Part shown: positions 28,663 through 41,797 of the stretch, piece by piece
Numbering within the stretch: the stretch's first letter is position 1
How the letters are laid out: each line of letters begins with the position of its first letter
Assembly: GCF_030238365.1 (NCBI RefSeq)
Contig: NZ_JASSOT010000065.1
Location: forward strand, 124,001-188,000
DNA length: 64,000 nucleotides
Direction of reading: 5' to 3'
Origin: Lelliottia wanjuensis
Lineage (GTDB): Bacteria; Pseudomonadota; Gammaproteobacteria; Enterobacterales; Enterobacteriaceae
Made by a program: the position numbers and the translations under genes
The notes under the pieces: generated by a model
The model's database searches: none
What the model saw: only the letters and a program-made list of their open reading frames with translations
What the model was told of the DNA's origin: nothing

Positions 28663-30384
28663 CTACAGACGTTGTTTAAACTGGTAGTAGCGACCCTGTT
28701 TTGCTAACAGCTCTGCGTGATTACCTTGCTCAATAATTTGTCCGTTGTCCATTACAATTATTTGGTCGAAATTCGCCAGTCCGCGCAGGCGATGCGTCAC
28801 CATCAGCACGGTTTTGTTTTTCATCACTTGTGCCAGTAAATCAAGGATTTGGCTTTCGGTGGTCGCGTCCAGCCCTTCCGTCGGTTCGTCGAGCAACATC
28901 AGCGGTGCATCGTGCAGCAGCGCACGCGCGACCGCCAGACGACGCAACTCGCCGCCCGAAAGTTGACGTCCGCCTTCACCGAGCCACTCGTTTAAGCCAT
29001 CGCCTTCGAGCAGTTTTTGCAGGCCGACCTGTTCCAGCACGGCGCTCAGTTCGCTGTCCGAGGCGTTCGGTGACGCCAGCAGCAGGTTCTCGCGCAGGGT
29101 GGCGCTGAACAAATGCACGCGCTGCGGCACCACGCTCACGGATTTGCGCAGGGTCGACTCGCTAAACTCCGCCAGCGGCGTGTCGTTAAAGCGGATCTCA
29201 CCCTGGCGCGGGTCCCAGGCGCGGGTCAGCAGTTGCAGCAGAGTTGATTTGCCACAGCCGGTTCTGCCCAGCACGGCAATGTGTTTACCCGCCGGAATGG
29301 TCAGACTGATACCATCCAGCGCGTTTTGCGCCTGCCCGTCGTAGGCAAAGGTCACGTTATGAAGATGCACCGCCACAGACTCAGGAACGGTGTCGTCTTT
29401 CGTGGTGAACTGCACTTCAGGTTGTTGCTCGGTAATCTGGGTAATACGCACGGCGGAAGCGATCACCTGGCCGAGATGCTGGAAAGCACCGGTGACCGGG
29501 GCGAGGGCTTCAAACGCCGCGAGTGCACAGAAGACAAACAGCGCAATCAGTGCGCCAGGCTGGGTGTTTTCGCCCACGCCGCCGGATGCCATCCACAGCA
29601 TGGCGATCACCGCAATCCCGCCGATCAGCATCATCACCGCCTGGGAGAGGGCCGTCAGCTCAGACTGTCGGCGCTGGGCTTCGTGCCAGCTCAGTTCTGT
29701 GCTTTCCATGCGGGCGCGATAGCGGCGGCTGGCCCCGAAAATCGTCAGCTCCGCCTGACCCTGCAGCCAGGAGGTCAGCTGCTGACGATAGTCACCGCGC
29801 AGACGCGTCAGACTTTCCCCGGTCGATTTCCCCGCGCGATAAAACAGCGGCGGCAGCAGGATAAGGGTGAGCAGCATGATGCCGCCGAGCGTCAGGGCGA
29901 TAGGCACGTCGAGCACGCACAGGCCGAGCGTGACGGTCACAATCACCACAAAGGCCCCGACCAGCGGGGAAATCACCCGCAGATAGAGGTGATCCAGCGT
30001 ATCGACATCAGCCACCACGCGGTTCAGCAGTTCGCCCTGGCGAAAACGCGCCAGCCCGGCAGGGGAGAGCGGCAGCAGTTTGCTGAAGGTGGAAACGCGC
30101 AGATGTTGCAGGACGCGGAAGGTCGCATCGTGGCTGACCAGTCGTTCGAAATAGCGTCCGGCGGTACGGGCAATCGCGGTGCCACGCACGCCTGCGGCGG
30201 GCAGCATGTAGTTAAAGCTGTAGAGCCCGGCAACGCCTGCGACCGCAGAGGCCGAGAGGAACCAGCCGGAGAGCGTCAGCAGGCCGATACTGGCCAGCAG
30301 AGTGACAATCGCCAGCACAATCCCCAGCGTCAGCATCCATTTGTGGCGTTTATACAGGGCGAGATACGGCAGTAGGGCGCGCAT
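28663..30384 (-). CDS. cydC: CydC, thiol exporter ABC subunit
   Basis: The 573-aa half-transporter has an N-terminal six-helix membrane domain and a C-terminal ABC ATPase with Walker A LGRTGCGKSTLL, signature QLSGGELRRLAVARAL and Walker B LMLLDEPTEGLD. With CydD it exports glutathione and cysteine and is needed for cytochrome bd assembly. Its start abuts the cydD stop at 30384, so the two genes are one transcription unit. Confidence 0.96.
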   Translation of the reverse strand: MRALLPYLALYKRHKWMLTLGIVLAIVTLLASIGLLTLSGWFLSASAVAGVAGLYSFNYMLPAAGVRGTAIARTAGRYFERLVSHDATFRVLQHLRVSTFSKLLPLSPAGLARFRQGELLNRVVADVDTLDHLYLRVISPLVGAFVVIVTVTLGLCVLDVPIALTLGGIMLLTLILLPPLFYRAGKSTGESLTRLRGDYRQQLTSWLQGQAELTIFGASRRYRARMESTELSWHEAQRRQSELTALSQAVMMLIGGIAVIAMLWMASGGVGENTQPGALIALFVFCALAAFEALAPVTGAFQHLGQVIASAVRITQITEQQPEVQFTTKDDTVPESVAVHLHNVTFAYDGQAQNALDGISLTIPAGKHIAVLGRTGCGKSTLLQLLTRAWDPRQGEIRFNDTPLAEFSESTLRKSVSVVPQRVHLFSATLRENLLLASPNASDSELSAVLEQVGLQKLLEGDGLNEWLGEGGRQLSGGELRRLAVARALLHDAPLMLLDEPTEGLDATTESQILDLLAQVMKNKTVLMVTHRLRGLANFDQIIVMDNGQIIEQGNHAELLAKQGRYYQFKQRL

Positions 30385-32150
30385 TAAATATCCTCCTGAC
30401 GATTAGCCAGCAGGGCGGCGAACGGCCCCTGCGCGGCCGCGAGCATCGCGTAATCGCCTTGTTCGACGATATGTCCGTTTTCCATCACCCAGATCTGATC
30501 CCAGTCGGCAATGCCTTCGAGCTGGTGCGTGACCATCAGGGTAGTCTGCTGGCGTGAAGCTTCGTTCAGCGCCTGCATCACACGTTGTTCGCTGTGTGCG
30601 TCCAGGCTGGCGGCGGGTTCGTCGAGCAGCATGAGCTGGCTGGGGTTGAGCAATGCGCGCGCCACAGCGATACGCTGGGCCTGCCCGACGGACAATCCTG
30701 CCGCCTGATCGCCCACGACGGTATCAACGCCGTTCGGCAGCATCGGCAGAAACTCGCTGACCCAGGCGCGGTCGAGCACTGATTGCAGTTCGTCTTCGCG
30801 GGCGTCAGGGCGCGCCAGCAGCACGTTCTCGCGCAGCGTGGCGGCCGGTAACTGAGGGTTTTGCCCGACCCAACTGAGTTGCCTGCGCCAGGCATCAGGC
30901 TCCAGCGAGCGCAGTTCGGTGCCGTTGATCTGTAGTGAGCCGGTGTAAGCCATAAATCCGGATAAGGCATTCAGCAACGAGCTTTTGCCCGAGCCGCTGA
31001 TCCCTACCAGCACCACGCGCTGGCCCGCCGAGAGGGTAAAGTTGAGTGGCCCGGCCAGCACTTTGCCTTCCGGCGAGAGCACAGAGAAATCTTGCGCATG
31101 AACGGCGATCGGCTCTTGGCTGTTGAGCGTGATATCACCCCGCTCCGGGTTTGCCAGTGGCGTTTCGAGGAAGGTTTTCAGGCTGTCGGCAGCACCCACG
31201 GCCTGCGCTTTGGCGTGATAGAACGTCCCCAGATCGCGCAGCGGCTGGAAAAATTCAGGGGCCAGGATCAGCGCCAGGAAACCGGCGGAAAGCGTCACGG
31301 CTGTGCCGTAGTGACCAAAATCCAGCGCGCCAAGATAGGAGAATCCAAAGTAAACCGCGACCAGCGCAATCGAAAGGGAGGTGAAGAACTCCAGCACGCC
31401 GGAGGAGAGGAACGCCAGGCGCAGCACTTCCATGGTGCGCTGACGGAAATCCTGTGACGCGACGCGAATGTTATCGATTTCCGCTTCGCCGCGACCAAAG
31501 ACGCGCAGGGTTTCCATGCCGCGCAGGCGGTCGAGGAAATGCCCACTCAGACGGCCCAGCGCGAGGAAGTTACGTCGGTTGGCATCCGCCGCGCCCATGC
31601 CGACCATCGCCATGAACATCGGGATCAGCGGCGCGGTGCCGAGCAGAATCAGCGCCGCTACCCAGTTAGACGGGAAAATCGCCAGCACGATCAGCAGCGG
31701 AACGCAGACCGCCAGCGCCATCTGCGGCAGATAGCGGGCGTAGTAGTCGTGCATATCGTCAATTTGCTCAAGGATCAGCGTCGCCCAGCTTCCGGCAGGT
31801 TTGCCCTGAATCCAGGCGGGACCGGCTTCCTGAAGCCTGTCCATGACCTGACGGCGGATTTCATAGCGAATCTGCTGTCCGGCGTAAAAGCCCACGCGTT
31901 CGCGCAGCCAGACCACCCAGGCGCGCAGCACAAAGATCAACACCAACACGATAAAGGGCAATAATATTGCCTCGCGTGGAATGTTCTCCATGATCATATG
32001 GTTAAGAATGCGGGCCAGCAGCCATGCCTGGGCAACAATCAACAAACCGCTGATAAGACCCAAAAGACGGGAAATAGTCAGCCAGCGGCGGGAAATAACG
32101 CTTTGCTGTTTCAGCCAGCGAGTTAACTCTTGTTGACGGGTTTTTTCCAT
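30384..32150 (-). CDS. cydD: CydD, thiol exporter ABC subunit
   Basis: The 588-aa partner of CydC has the same layout: membrane domain (about 20-320), then Walker A GISGSGKSSLL, signature GLSVGQAQRIAVARALL and Walker B LMLLDEPAASLD. The heterodimer CydDC moves glutathione and cysteine to the periplasm and keeps it reducing. It is the promoter-proximal gene of the pair, downstream of trxB. Confidence 0.96.
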   Translation of the reverse strand: MEKTRQQELTRWLKQQSVISRRWLTISRLLGLISGLLIVAQAWLLARILNHMIMENIPREAILLPFIVLVLIFVLRAWVVWLRERVGFYAGQQIRYEIRRQVMDRLQEAGPAWIQGKPAGSWATLILEQIDDMHDYYARYLPQMALAVCVPLLIVLAIFPSNWVAALILLGTAPLIPMFMAMVGMGAADANRRNFLALGRLSGHFLDRLRGMETLRVFGRGEAEIDNIRVASQDFRQRTMEVLRLAFLSSGVLEFFTSLSIALVAVYFGFSYLGALDFGHYGTAVTLSAGFLALILAPEFFQPLRDLGTFYHAKAQAVGAADSLKTFLETPLANPERGDITLNSQEPIAVHAQDFSVLSPEGKVLAGPLNFTLSAGQRVVLVGISGSGKSSLLNALSGFMAYTGSLQINGTELRSLEPDAWRRQLSWVGQNPQLPAATLRENVLLARPDAREDELQSVLDRAWVSEFLPMLPNGVDTVVGDQAAGLSVGQAQRIAVARALLNPSQLMLLDEPAASLDAHSEQRVMQALNEASRQQTTLMVTHQLEGIADWDQIWVMENGHIVEQGDYAMLAAAQGPFAALLANRQEDI

Positions 32151-32208
32151 TACGCGCTTTGCAGGTGAGTTATAAGAAATTAGACAACCGCATGTTACAC
32201 GTGGGAAA

Positions 32209-32239
32209 AAATAAAGGCGACCTGTGGCCGCCTTTATTT
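32209..32239 (-). terminator. Terminator downstream of trxB
   Basis: On the minus strand AAATAAAGGCG pairs with CGCCTTTATTT across a short loop, between trxB and cydD. Confidence 0.75.
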
Positions 32240-32263
32240 ACGTTTGTTACTGACTTGTAACGA

Positions 32264-33781
<1,518 letters not shown>

Positions 33782-34276
33782 ATGGTAGATAGCAAGAAGC
33801 GCCCTGGCAAAGATCTCGACCGTATCGATCGTAACATTCTGAATGAATTGCAAAAGGATGGGCGTATTTCCAACGTCGAGCTTTCAAAACGTGTGGGACT
33901 TTCTCCGACGCCATGCCTTGAGCGTGTGCGCCGACTGGAAAGACAGGGTTTCATTCAGGGCTATACGGCTCTGCTGAACCCGCATTATCTGGATGCCTCA
34001 CTTCTGGTTTTTGTTGAGATTACTCTGAATCGTGGCGCACCGGATGTGTTTGAGCAATTCAACACCGCAGTACAAAAACTTGAAGAAATTCAAGAATGTC
34101 ATCTGGTCTCTGGCGATTTCGACTACCTGTTGAAGACCCGCGTACCGGACATGTCAGCCTATCGTAAACTGCTGGGTGAAACCCTGCTGCGACTGCCTGG
34201 CGTGAATGACACCCGTACTTACGTGGTGATGGAAGAGGTCAAACAGAGCAATCGTCTGGTTATTAAGACGCGCTAA
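33782..34276 (+). CDS. lrp: Leucine-responsive regulatory protein Lrp
   Basis: The ATG at 33782 gives 164 aa, MVDSKKRPGKDLDRIDRNIL, the E. coli length. The helix-turn-helix (about 30-55, ISNVELSKRVGLSPTPCLER) and the C-terminal RAM ligand domain (HLVSGDFDYLLKTRV) are intact. Lrp is a global regulator of amino-acid metabolism and pili. It acts as an octamer or hexadecamer modulated by leucine. Confidence 0.98.
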   Translation: MVDSKKRPGKDLDRIDRNILNELQKDGRISNVELSKRVGLSPTPCLERVRRLERQGFIQGYTALLNPHYLDASLLVFVEITLNRGAPDVFEQFNTAVQKLEEIQECHLVSGDFDYLLKTRVPDMSAYRKLLGETLLRLPGVNDTRTYVVMEEVKQSNRLVIKTR

Positions 34277-34334
34277 TACGGAACAGGTGCAAAATCAGCG
34301 TAATTTGATTACACTCCTGTTAATCCATACAGCA

Positions 34335-34372
34335 ACAGTGCCGGGTATCCCGGCGCTGTTGTCCGTTTTAGC
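34335..34372 (+). terminator. Terminator of lrp
   Basis: ACAGTGCCGGG-TAT-CCCGGCGCTGT forms a hairpin followed by a broken T-rich tract (TGTCCGTTTT), between lrp and ftsK. Confidence 0.7.
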
Positions 34373-34410
34373 AAACAGGCAGGAAATGCCTGGTACCTGG
34401 AGAGCCTTTT

Positions 34411-37400
34411 TTGAGCCAGGAATATACTGAAGACAAAGAAGTCACTTTAACGAAGTTAAGCAGCGGGCGCCGACTCCTTGAGGCGTTACTGATTCTTGTT
34501 GCCCTTTTTGCCGTCTGGTTGATGGCCGCCTTACTCAGTTTCAATCCTTCCGATCCCAGCTGGTCGCAAACGGCATGGCATGAACCTATCCATAATTTGG
34601 GTGGTGTGCCTGGCGCATGGCTGGCGGACACGCTCTTTTTCGTCTTTGGCGTAATGGCTTACACCATCCCGATCATTATTGTCGGCGGATGCTGGTTTGC
34701 CTGGCGTCATCGTCAGAACGAAGAGTATATCGATTACTTTGCCGTTTCGCTCCGCCTGATTGGCGCGCTGGCGCTGATCCTGACCTCCTGCGGGCTGGCG
34801 GCGATCAACGCTGATGATATCTGGTATTTTGCCTCTGGTGGCGTGATTGGCAGCCTGCTCAGCACCGCGCTGAAGCCGATGCTTCACAGCAGCGGCGGCA
34901 CAATCACGCTGCTCTGCATCTGGGCGGCGGGTCTGACGCTCTTTACCGGCTGGTCGTGGGTCAGCATCGCCGAAAAACTCGGCGGCTTTATCCTTAATAT
35001 TCTGACTTTCGCCAGCAACCGCACCCGTCGTGATGATACCTGGGTGGATGAAGACGAATACGAAGATGACGACTATGAAGAAGAGTCGTCCTCCGCCAAC
35101 CGAACCGAATCTCGCCGCACGCGCATTATGCGCGGGGCGCTGGCGCGTCGTAAACGCGTCGCAGAAAAATTCACCAATCCTTTGGCGCGTAAAACCGATG
35201 CCGCACTCTTCTCCGGCAAACGCATGGATGATGAAGAGGAAGTGACCTATACCGCTGGCGGTGTTGCCGCCGATCCGGACGACGTGCTGTTCTCCGGCAG
35301 CCGCGCGACGCCGGGCGATTTCGACGAATACGATCCGCTGTTAAACGGCCATTCCGTCACGGCTCCTGTTGCCGCAGCGGCTATCGCGACGACGGCTGCG
35401 CAAGCGTATGCCGCGCCTGTACAAGCCGTGATGCCGGCCGCACCGGTTCAGACACCAGAACCTGCGATGCAGCAGCCGGTGGTTGACTGGCAAACGGCGC
35501 CGGGCGTTCACACGCCGGAACCGACCATTGCGCCAGAGCCAGAAAGCTATGTGCCGGTTCCGCCGCAGGATCAGCAATGGCAGCAGCCGTATCAGCCTGA
35601 GCCGGTTTACGAACCGCAAGGTTATCCGCAATACGCTGAGCCTGAACAACCGTATCAGGAATACACGCCTGAGCCAGTTCAAGAGCCGCAGATTGAGGTG
35701 GAAGAGGTCAAACCTGCTCGTCCGCCGATGTACTATTTCGAAGAAGTGGAAGAGAAACGCGCCCGCGAACGTGAGCAGCTTGCCGCCTGGTATCAGCCCG
35801 TGCCTGAACCTGTCAGCGAGCCCGTTGTCGCGCCTTCCGTGACGCCACCGTCCTTTACCGCACCGGATGTTGACCCGACGGCAGCCGTGGCGCCTGTTGC
35901 AGCTGGCATTAAGCAAGCGACCGCCTCCGTGGCGGCGACCGCTGCTGCAGCCGCGCCGGTATTCAGCCTGGCCGCTGGTGGTGCGCCGCGTCCGCAGGTG
36001 AAAGAGGGCATCGGCCCGCAATTACCGCGACCAAACCGCGTGCGTGTTCCGACTCGCCGCGAGCTGGCTTCCTATGGCATCAAACTGCCTTCTCAGCGTA
36101 TGGCCGAGGAGAAAGCGCGCGATCCGGATGACATCGATGATGCCGACGAAATGCAGCAGGACGAGCTGGCTCGCCAGTTTGCCGCCCAGCAGCATCAGCG
36201 TTACGGCGAAGAGTATCAGGATCCTACGCAGGCTTATCAGCAGCAGGAAGAGGAAGACGATGCCGCCGAAGCTGAGCTCGCGCGTCAGTTCGCCGCCTCG
36301 CAGGAACAGCGTTATTCTGGCGAACAGCCAAAAAATGCGAATCCGTTCTCCCTGTCGGATTTTGAATTTTCACCAATGAAAGATCTGGTGGATGACACGC
36401 CGAGCGAGCCGCTGTTTACCCCGAGCGTGATGCCAGAAGCGGAGCCACCGCGTCAGCAGTATGCTCCTGCACAACCGCAGCATGTGCCGCAGCCAGTGGC
36501 TCCCCAGCAGCCAGTTGCAGCTCCACCGCAGTATGCGCAACCGCAGCAGCCTGTGGCACAGCCGCATGAAAGCTTGATTCACCCGCTGCTGATGCGCAAT
36601 GGCGACAGCCGTCCTGTGCAAAGACCGACGACGCCGCTGCCGTCGCTGGACCTGTTAACCTCTCCGCCAACGGAAGTTGAGCCAGTCGATACCTTTGCCC
36701 TCGAACAAATGGCGCGTCTGGTCGAAACGCGTCTGGCGGATTTCCGCATCAAAGCGGATGTGGTGAACTACTCTCCGGGCCCGGTCATTACTCGCTTTGA
36801 GTTAAACCTGGCGCCGGGTGTGAAAGCGGCGCGAATTTCTAACCTCTCCCGTGACCTGGCGCGTTCTCTTTCGACCGTCGCGGTGCGTGTAGTTGAGGTG
36901 ATTCCGGGCAAGCCATATGTGGGCCTGGAACTGCCGAACAAGAAACGCCACACCGTTTATCTGCGCGAAGTGCTGGATAACGCCAAGTTCCGTGATAACC
37001 CGTCGCCGCTGACCGTGGTGCTGGGCAAAGATATCGCGGGCGAGCCTGTCGTTGCCGATCTGGCGAAAATGCCGCACCTGCTGGTGGCCGGTACGACCGG
37101 TTCCGGTAAATCCGTCGGTGTGAACGCCATGATCCTGAGCATGCTCTACAAAGCGCAGCCGGAAGATGTGCGTTTCATCATGATCGACCCGAAAATGCTG
37201 GAATTGTCGGTCTACGAAGGCATTCCGCATCTGCTCACCGAAGTGGTGACCGACATGAAAGACGCCGCCAACGCCTTGCGCTGGAGCGTCAACGAGATGG
37301 AACGCCGCTACAAGCTGATGTCAGCCCTGGGTGTGCGTAATCTTGCCGGTTATAACGAAAAAATCGCCGAAGCTGCGCGTATGGGGCGTCCGATTCCGGA

Positions 37401-38109
37401 CCCATACTGGAAACCGGGCGACAGCATGGATGCCCAGCATCCGGTGCTGGAAAAACTGCCGTATATCGTGGTGCTGGTGGATGAGTTCGCCGACCTGATG
37501 ATGACCGTTGGCAAGAAAGTGGAAGAGCTGATCGCCCGACTGGCGCAGAAAGCGCGTGCGGCAGGTATTCACCTGGTGCTGGCGACGCAGCGTCCGTCCG
37601 TGGATGTTATTACCGGTCTGATTAAAGCGAATATCCCGACGCGTATCGCCTTCACCGTATCGAGCAAAATCGACTCCCGTACTATCCTCGATCAAGGTGG
37701 CGCCGAGTCGCTGCTGGGTATGGGGGATATGCTCTATTCTGGCCCGAACTCCACGACGCCGGTACGTGTGCATGGTGCCTTTGTTCGTGACCAGGAAGTG
37801 CATGCCGTGGTTCAGGACTGGAAAGCGCGCGGTCGTCCGCAGTATGTCGACGGCATCACCTCCGAAAGCGAAAGCGAGGGCGGCGGTGGTGGCTTTGACG
37901 GTGGTGAAGAGCTGGATTCGTTATTCGATCAGGCAGTCAATTTCGTCACAGAAAAACGCAAAGCTTCCATTTCTGGCGTGCAGCGCCAGTTCCGCATCGG
38001 TTACAACCGCGCGGCGCGTATCATCGAGCAGATGGAAGCGCAGGGCATTGTGAGCGAGCAGGGGCACAACGGTAACCGCGAAGTGCTGGCACCGCCGCCG
38101 TTCGAGTAA
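34411..38109 (+). CDS. ftsK: FtsK, DNA translocase for cell division and chromosome segregation
   Basis: Translation begins at TTG (34411), as in E. coli, with GGTACCTGGAGAG upstream; the start is [19 protein letters not shown]. The N-terminal domain has four membrane helices (about 24-190). A Pro/Gln/Glu-rich linker spans about 200-770. The RecA-like motor has Walker [11 protein letters not shown] (near 893) and Walker [10 protein letters not shown] (near 1020). The C-terminal gamma winged helix ([20 protein letters not shown]) reads KOPS and activates XerCD. At 1232 aa it is about 100 aa shorter than E. coli FtsK, all in the linker. Confidence 0.96.
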   Translation: MSQEYTEDKEVTLTKLSSGRRLLEALLILVALFAVWLMAALLSFNPSDPSWSQTAWHEPIHNLGGVPGAWLADTLFFVFGVMAYTIPIIIVGGCWFAWRHRQNEEYIDYFAVSLRLIGALALILTSCGLAAINADDIWYFASGGVIGSLLSTALKPMLHSSGGTITLLCIWAAGLTLFTGWSWVSIAEKLGGFILNILTFASNRTRRDDTWVDEDEYEDDDYEEESSSANRTESRRTRIMRGALARRKRVAEKFTNPLARKTDAALFSGKRMDDEEEVTYTAGGVAADPDDVLFSGSRATPGDFDEYDPLLNGHSVTAPVAAAAIATTAAQAYAAPVQAVMPAAPVQTPEPAMQQPVVDWQTAPGVHTPEPTIAPEPESYVPVPPQDQQWQQPYQPEPVYEPQGYPQYAEPEQPYQEYTPEPVQEPQIEVEEVKPARPPMYYFEEVEEKRAREREQLAAWYQPVPEPVSEPVVAPSVTPPSFTAPDVDPTAAVAPVAAGIKQATASVAATAAAAAPVFSLAAGGAPRPQVKEGIGPQLPRPNRVRVPTRRELASYGIKLPSQRMAEEKARDPDDIDDADEMQQDELARQFAAQQHQRYGEEYQDPTQAYQQQEEEDDAAEAELARQFAASQEQRYSGEQPKNANPFSLSDFEFSPMKDLVDDTPSEPLFTPSVMPEAEPPRQQYAPAQPQHVPQPVAPQQPVAAPPQYAQPQQPVAQPHESLIHPLLMRNGDSRPVQRPTTPLPSLDLLTSPPTEVEPVDTFALEQMARLVETRLADFRIKADVVNYSPGPVITRFELNLAPGVKAARISNLSRDLARSLSTVAVRVVEVIPGKPYVGLELPNKKRHTVYLREVLDNAKFRDNPSPLTVVLGKDIAGEPVVADLAKMPHLLVAGTTGSGKSVGVNAMILSMLYKAQPEDVRFIMIDPKMLELSVYEGIPHLLTEVVTDMKDAANALRWSVNEMERRYKLMSALGVRNLAGYNEKIAEAARMGRPIPDPYWKPGDSMDAQHPVLEKLPYIVVLVDEFADLMMTVGKKVEELIARLAQKARAAGIHLVLATQRPSVDVITGLIKANIPTRIAFTVSSKIDSRTILDQGGAESLLGMGDMLYSGPNSTTPVRVHGAFVRDQEVHAVVQDWKARGRPQYVDGITSESESEGGGGGFDGGEELDSLFDQAVNFVTEKRKASISGVQRQFRIGYNRAARIIEQMEAQGIVSEQGHNGNREVLAPPPFE

Positions 38110-38236
38110 TCTGTCGCCGATTGCAAAGATGGGTAAATCAGCAAAAATTAAGCATTTTCTTCTGTCGCCTGCCTGCGGGCAGGTCCAGAATAGAGGACAG
38201 ACCCCGGTTGGGGATGACGAATTTTAAGGATCAATA

Positions 38237-38851
38237 ATGAAAAAAATCGCCATTGTCGGAGCACTACTGACCAGCTTTGTCGCCAGCAGCGTCTGGGCCG
38301 ATGCCGCAAGCGACCTTAAAAGCCGCCTGGATAAAGTCAGCAGCTTCCACGCCAGCTTCACGCAGAAAGTGACAGATGGCAGCGGCAACGCGGTGCAGGA
38401 AGGTCAGGGCGATCTGTGGGTTAAACGTCCTAATCTGTTCAACTGGCACATGACGCAGCCGGATGAAAGCATTCTGGTTTCTGACGGGAAAACCCTGTGG
38501 TTTTACAACCCGTTTGTGGAGCAGGCGACAGCCACCTTGCTGAAGGACGCGACCAGCAACACGCCGTTCATGCTGATTGCCCGCAACCAGTCCAGCGACT
38601 GGCAGCAGTACAACATCAAACAGAATGGTGATGATTTTGTGCTGACGCCGAAAGGCACTAACGGTAACCTCAAGCAGTTCACCATTAATGTGAGCAGCAA
38701 CGGGACTATCAATCAGTTCAGCGCCGTTGAGCAAGATGAGCAGCGCAGCAGCTATCAGCTCAAATCTCAGCAGAATGGCGCGATTGACGCATCGAAGTTC
38801 ACCTTTACCCCGCCGCAGGGCGTAACGGTGGACGATCAACGCAATAAGTAA
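38237..38851 (+). CDS. lolA: LolA, periplasmic lipoprotein chaperone
   Basis: The 204-aa precursor has a signal peptide ([21 protein letters not shown], cleaved after VWA), followed by [20 protein letters not shown]. LolA takes outer-membrane lipoproteins from LolCDE and delivers them to LolB. A strong ribosome-binding site (AAGGATCAATA) precedes the ATG. rarA follows by 9 bp. Confidence 0.96.
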   Translation: MKKIAIVGALLTSFVASSVWADAASDLKSRLDKVSSFHASFTQKVTDGSGNAVQEGQGDLWVKRPNLFNWHMTQPDESILVSDGKTLWFYNPFVEQATATLLKDATSNTPFMLIARNQSSDWQQYNIKQNGDDFVLTPKGTNGNLKQFTINVSSNGTINQFSAVEQDEQRSSYQLKSQQNGAIDASKFTFTPPQGVTVDDQRNK

Positions 38852-38860
38852 GAGGCGTGA

Positions 38861-40204
38861 GTGGGCAACCTGTCGCTCGATTTTTCTGATAATGCGTTTC
38901 AACCTCTGGCCGCCCGTATGCGGCCAGAAAATTTAGCGCAGTACATTGGTCAGCAGCATCTGCTGGCTGCCGGGAAACCCTTGCCGCGGGCTATCGAAGC
39001 CGGGCATCTGCATTCGATGATCCTGTGGGGACCGCCGGGTACCGGCAAAACCACGCTGGCGGAAGTCATTGCTCGCTACGCTAATGCCGACGTCGAGCGC
39101 CTTTCTGCCGTCACCTCCGGTGTGAAAGAGATCCGCGAAGCCATCGAGCGCGCCCGTCAGAATCGCAACGCCGGTCGTCGAACGATTCTGTTTGTCGACG
39201 AAGTCCATCGTTTCAATAAGAGCCAGCAGGATGCGTTCCTGCCGCACATTGAAGACGGGACCATCTTCTTTATCGGTGCGACCACCGAAAACCCCTCTTT
39301 TGAACTCAACTCGGCGTTGCTCTCGCGAGCCCGTGTCTATCTGCTGAAGTCGCTCACCACCGACGATATTGAGCAGGTACTCACTCAGGCGATGGAAGAC
39401 AGTGCACGCGGCTACGGCGGGCAGGATATCGTCCTGCCGGATGACACCCGTCGTGCGATTGCCGAGCTGGTTAACGGCGATGCGCGCCGGGCACTCAACA
39501 CGCTGGAAATGATGGCTGATATGGCCGAGCTGGACGGTTCCGGCAAGCGCGTATTGAAAGCGGAGCTGCTGACTGAAATTGCCGGAGAGCGCAGCGCGCG
39601 ATTCGATAACAAAGGCGACCGCTTTTACGATCTCATTTCGGCGTTCCACAAATCCGTTCGCGGCAGTGCGCCTGATGCGGCGCTCTACTGGTATGCGCGC
39701 ATTATTACCGCCGGGGGCGATCCGCTGTACGTCGCGCGGCGCTGTCTGGCGATAGCCTCGGAAGATGTCGGCAATGCCGATCCGCGCGCGATGCAGGTGG
39801 CGATCTCTGCCTGGGACTGTTTTACCCGCGTCGGGCCGTCAGAAGGGGAGCGCGCGATTGCTCAGGCGATTGTCTATCTGGCCTGCGCGCCGAAAAGTAA
39901 TGCTGTCTACACCGCGTTTAAAGCCGCGATGGCAGATGCGCGCGATCGTCCTGACTATGACGTGCCGGTTCACCTGCGGAATGCGCCGACCAAACTGATG
40001 AAAGAGATGGGTTACGGCCAGGAGTATCGCTACGCCCACGATGAGCCGAATGCCTATGCCGCCGGTGAGGAATATTTCCCGCAGGAAATGGCACAAACGC
40101 GCTATTATCGCCCGACCAACAGAGGTCTTGAAGGCAAGATTGGCGAAAAGCTCGCCTGGCTTACCGGACAGGATCAAAATAGCCCTATAAAACGCTACCG
40201 TTAG
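38861..40204 (+). CDS. rarA: RarA (MgsA), replication-associated AAA+ ATPase
   Basis: The 447-aa protein starts at GTG ([19 protein letters not shown]), 9 bp after lolA. Walker A is [12 protein letters not shown] (near residue 57) and Walker B is [10 protein letters not shown] (near 110). The clamp-loader-like C-terminal half includes [20 protein letters not shown]. RarA acts at stalled replication forks with SSB and RecA. Length equals the E. coli protein. Confidence 0.96.
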   Translation: MGNLSLDFSDNAFQPLAARMRPENLAQYIGQQHLLAAGKPLPRAIEAGHLHSMILWGPPGTGKTTLAEVIARYANADVERLSAVTSGVKEIREAIERARQNRNAGRRTILFVDEVHRFNKSQQDAFLPHIEDGTIFFIGATTENPSFELNSALLSRARVYLLKSLTTDDIEQVLTQAMEDSARGYGGQDIVLPDDTRRAIAELVNGDARRALNTLEMMADMAELDGSGKRVLKAELLTEIAGERSARFDNKGDRFYDLISAFHKSVRGSAPDAALYWYARIITAGGDPLYVARRCLAIASEDVGNADPRAMQVAISAWDCFTRVGPSEGERAIAQAIVYLACAPKSNAVYTAFKAAMADARDRPDYDVPVHLRNAPTKLMKEMGYGQEYRYAHDEPNAYAAGEEYFPQEMAQTRYYRPTNRGLEGKIGEKLAWLTGQDQNSPIKRYR

Positions 40205-40275
40205 CGCGATCGTTGCGGTAATGTTGGCAATGTATCCCTGTGACCGCAGGCTGTGGTCACTTTTCCTCATTTTAA

Positions 40276-41589
<1,314 letters not shown>

Positions 41590-41602
41590 TTTGCCGTAAA
41601 AC

Positions 41603-41629
41603 AAAAAAGCGCCTGATGGCGCTTTTTTT
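41603..41629 (+). terminator. Terminator of serS
   Basis: AAAAAAGCGCC-TGAT-GGCGCTTTTTTT is a perfect stem-loop with a T run, 13 bp after the serS stop. Confidence 0.93.
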
Positions 41630-41640
41630 ATGCCTCCGTT

Positions 41641-41654
41641 TTGACGCCAGACAA
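41641..41654 (+). promoter_or_regulatory. Candidate FNR box of the dmsABC promoter
   Basis: TTGAC-GCCA-GACAA matches 7 of 10 FNR bases and sits about 150 bp before dmsA. The wider stretch aligns with the E. coli dmsA FNR site region (TTGATACCGAACAATAA). The match is weaker than in E. coli. Confidence 0.4.
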
Positions 41655-41797
41655 TAACTCATCCCCCTAAAGTAGTAATACTCACCTCACTTATTATTAG
41701 CATAAAAATCTAGTAACGAAGAAATTCGTTATATAAAAATCTATATAGCGGTGTCATCCGCACCTTAATTTTTTGTGAGCAACCAAAGTGAGTTTCT

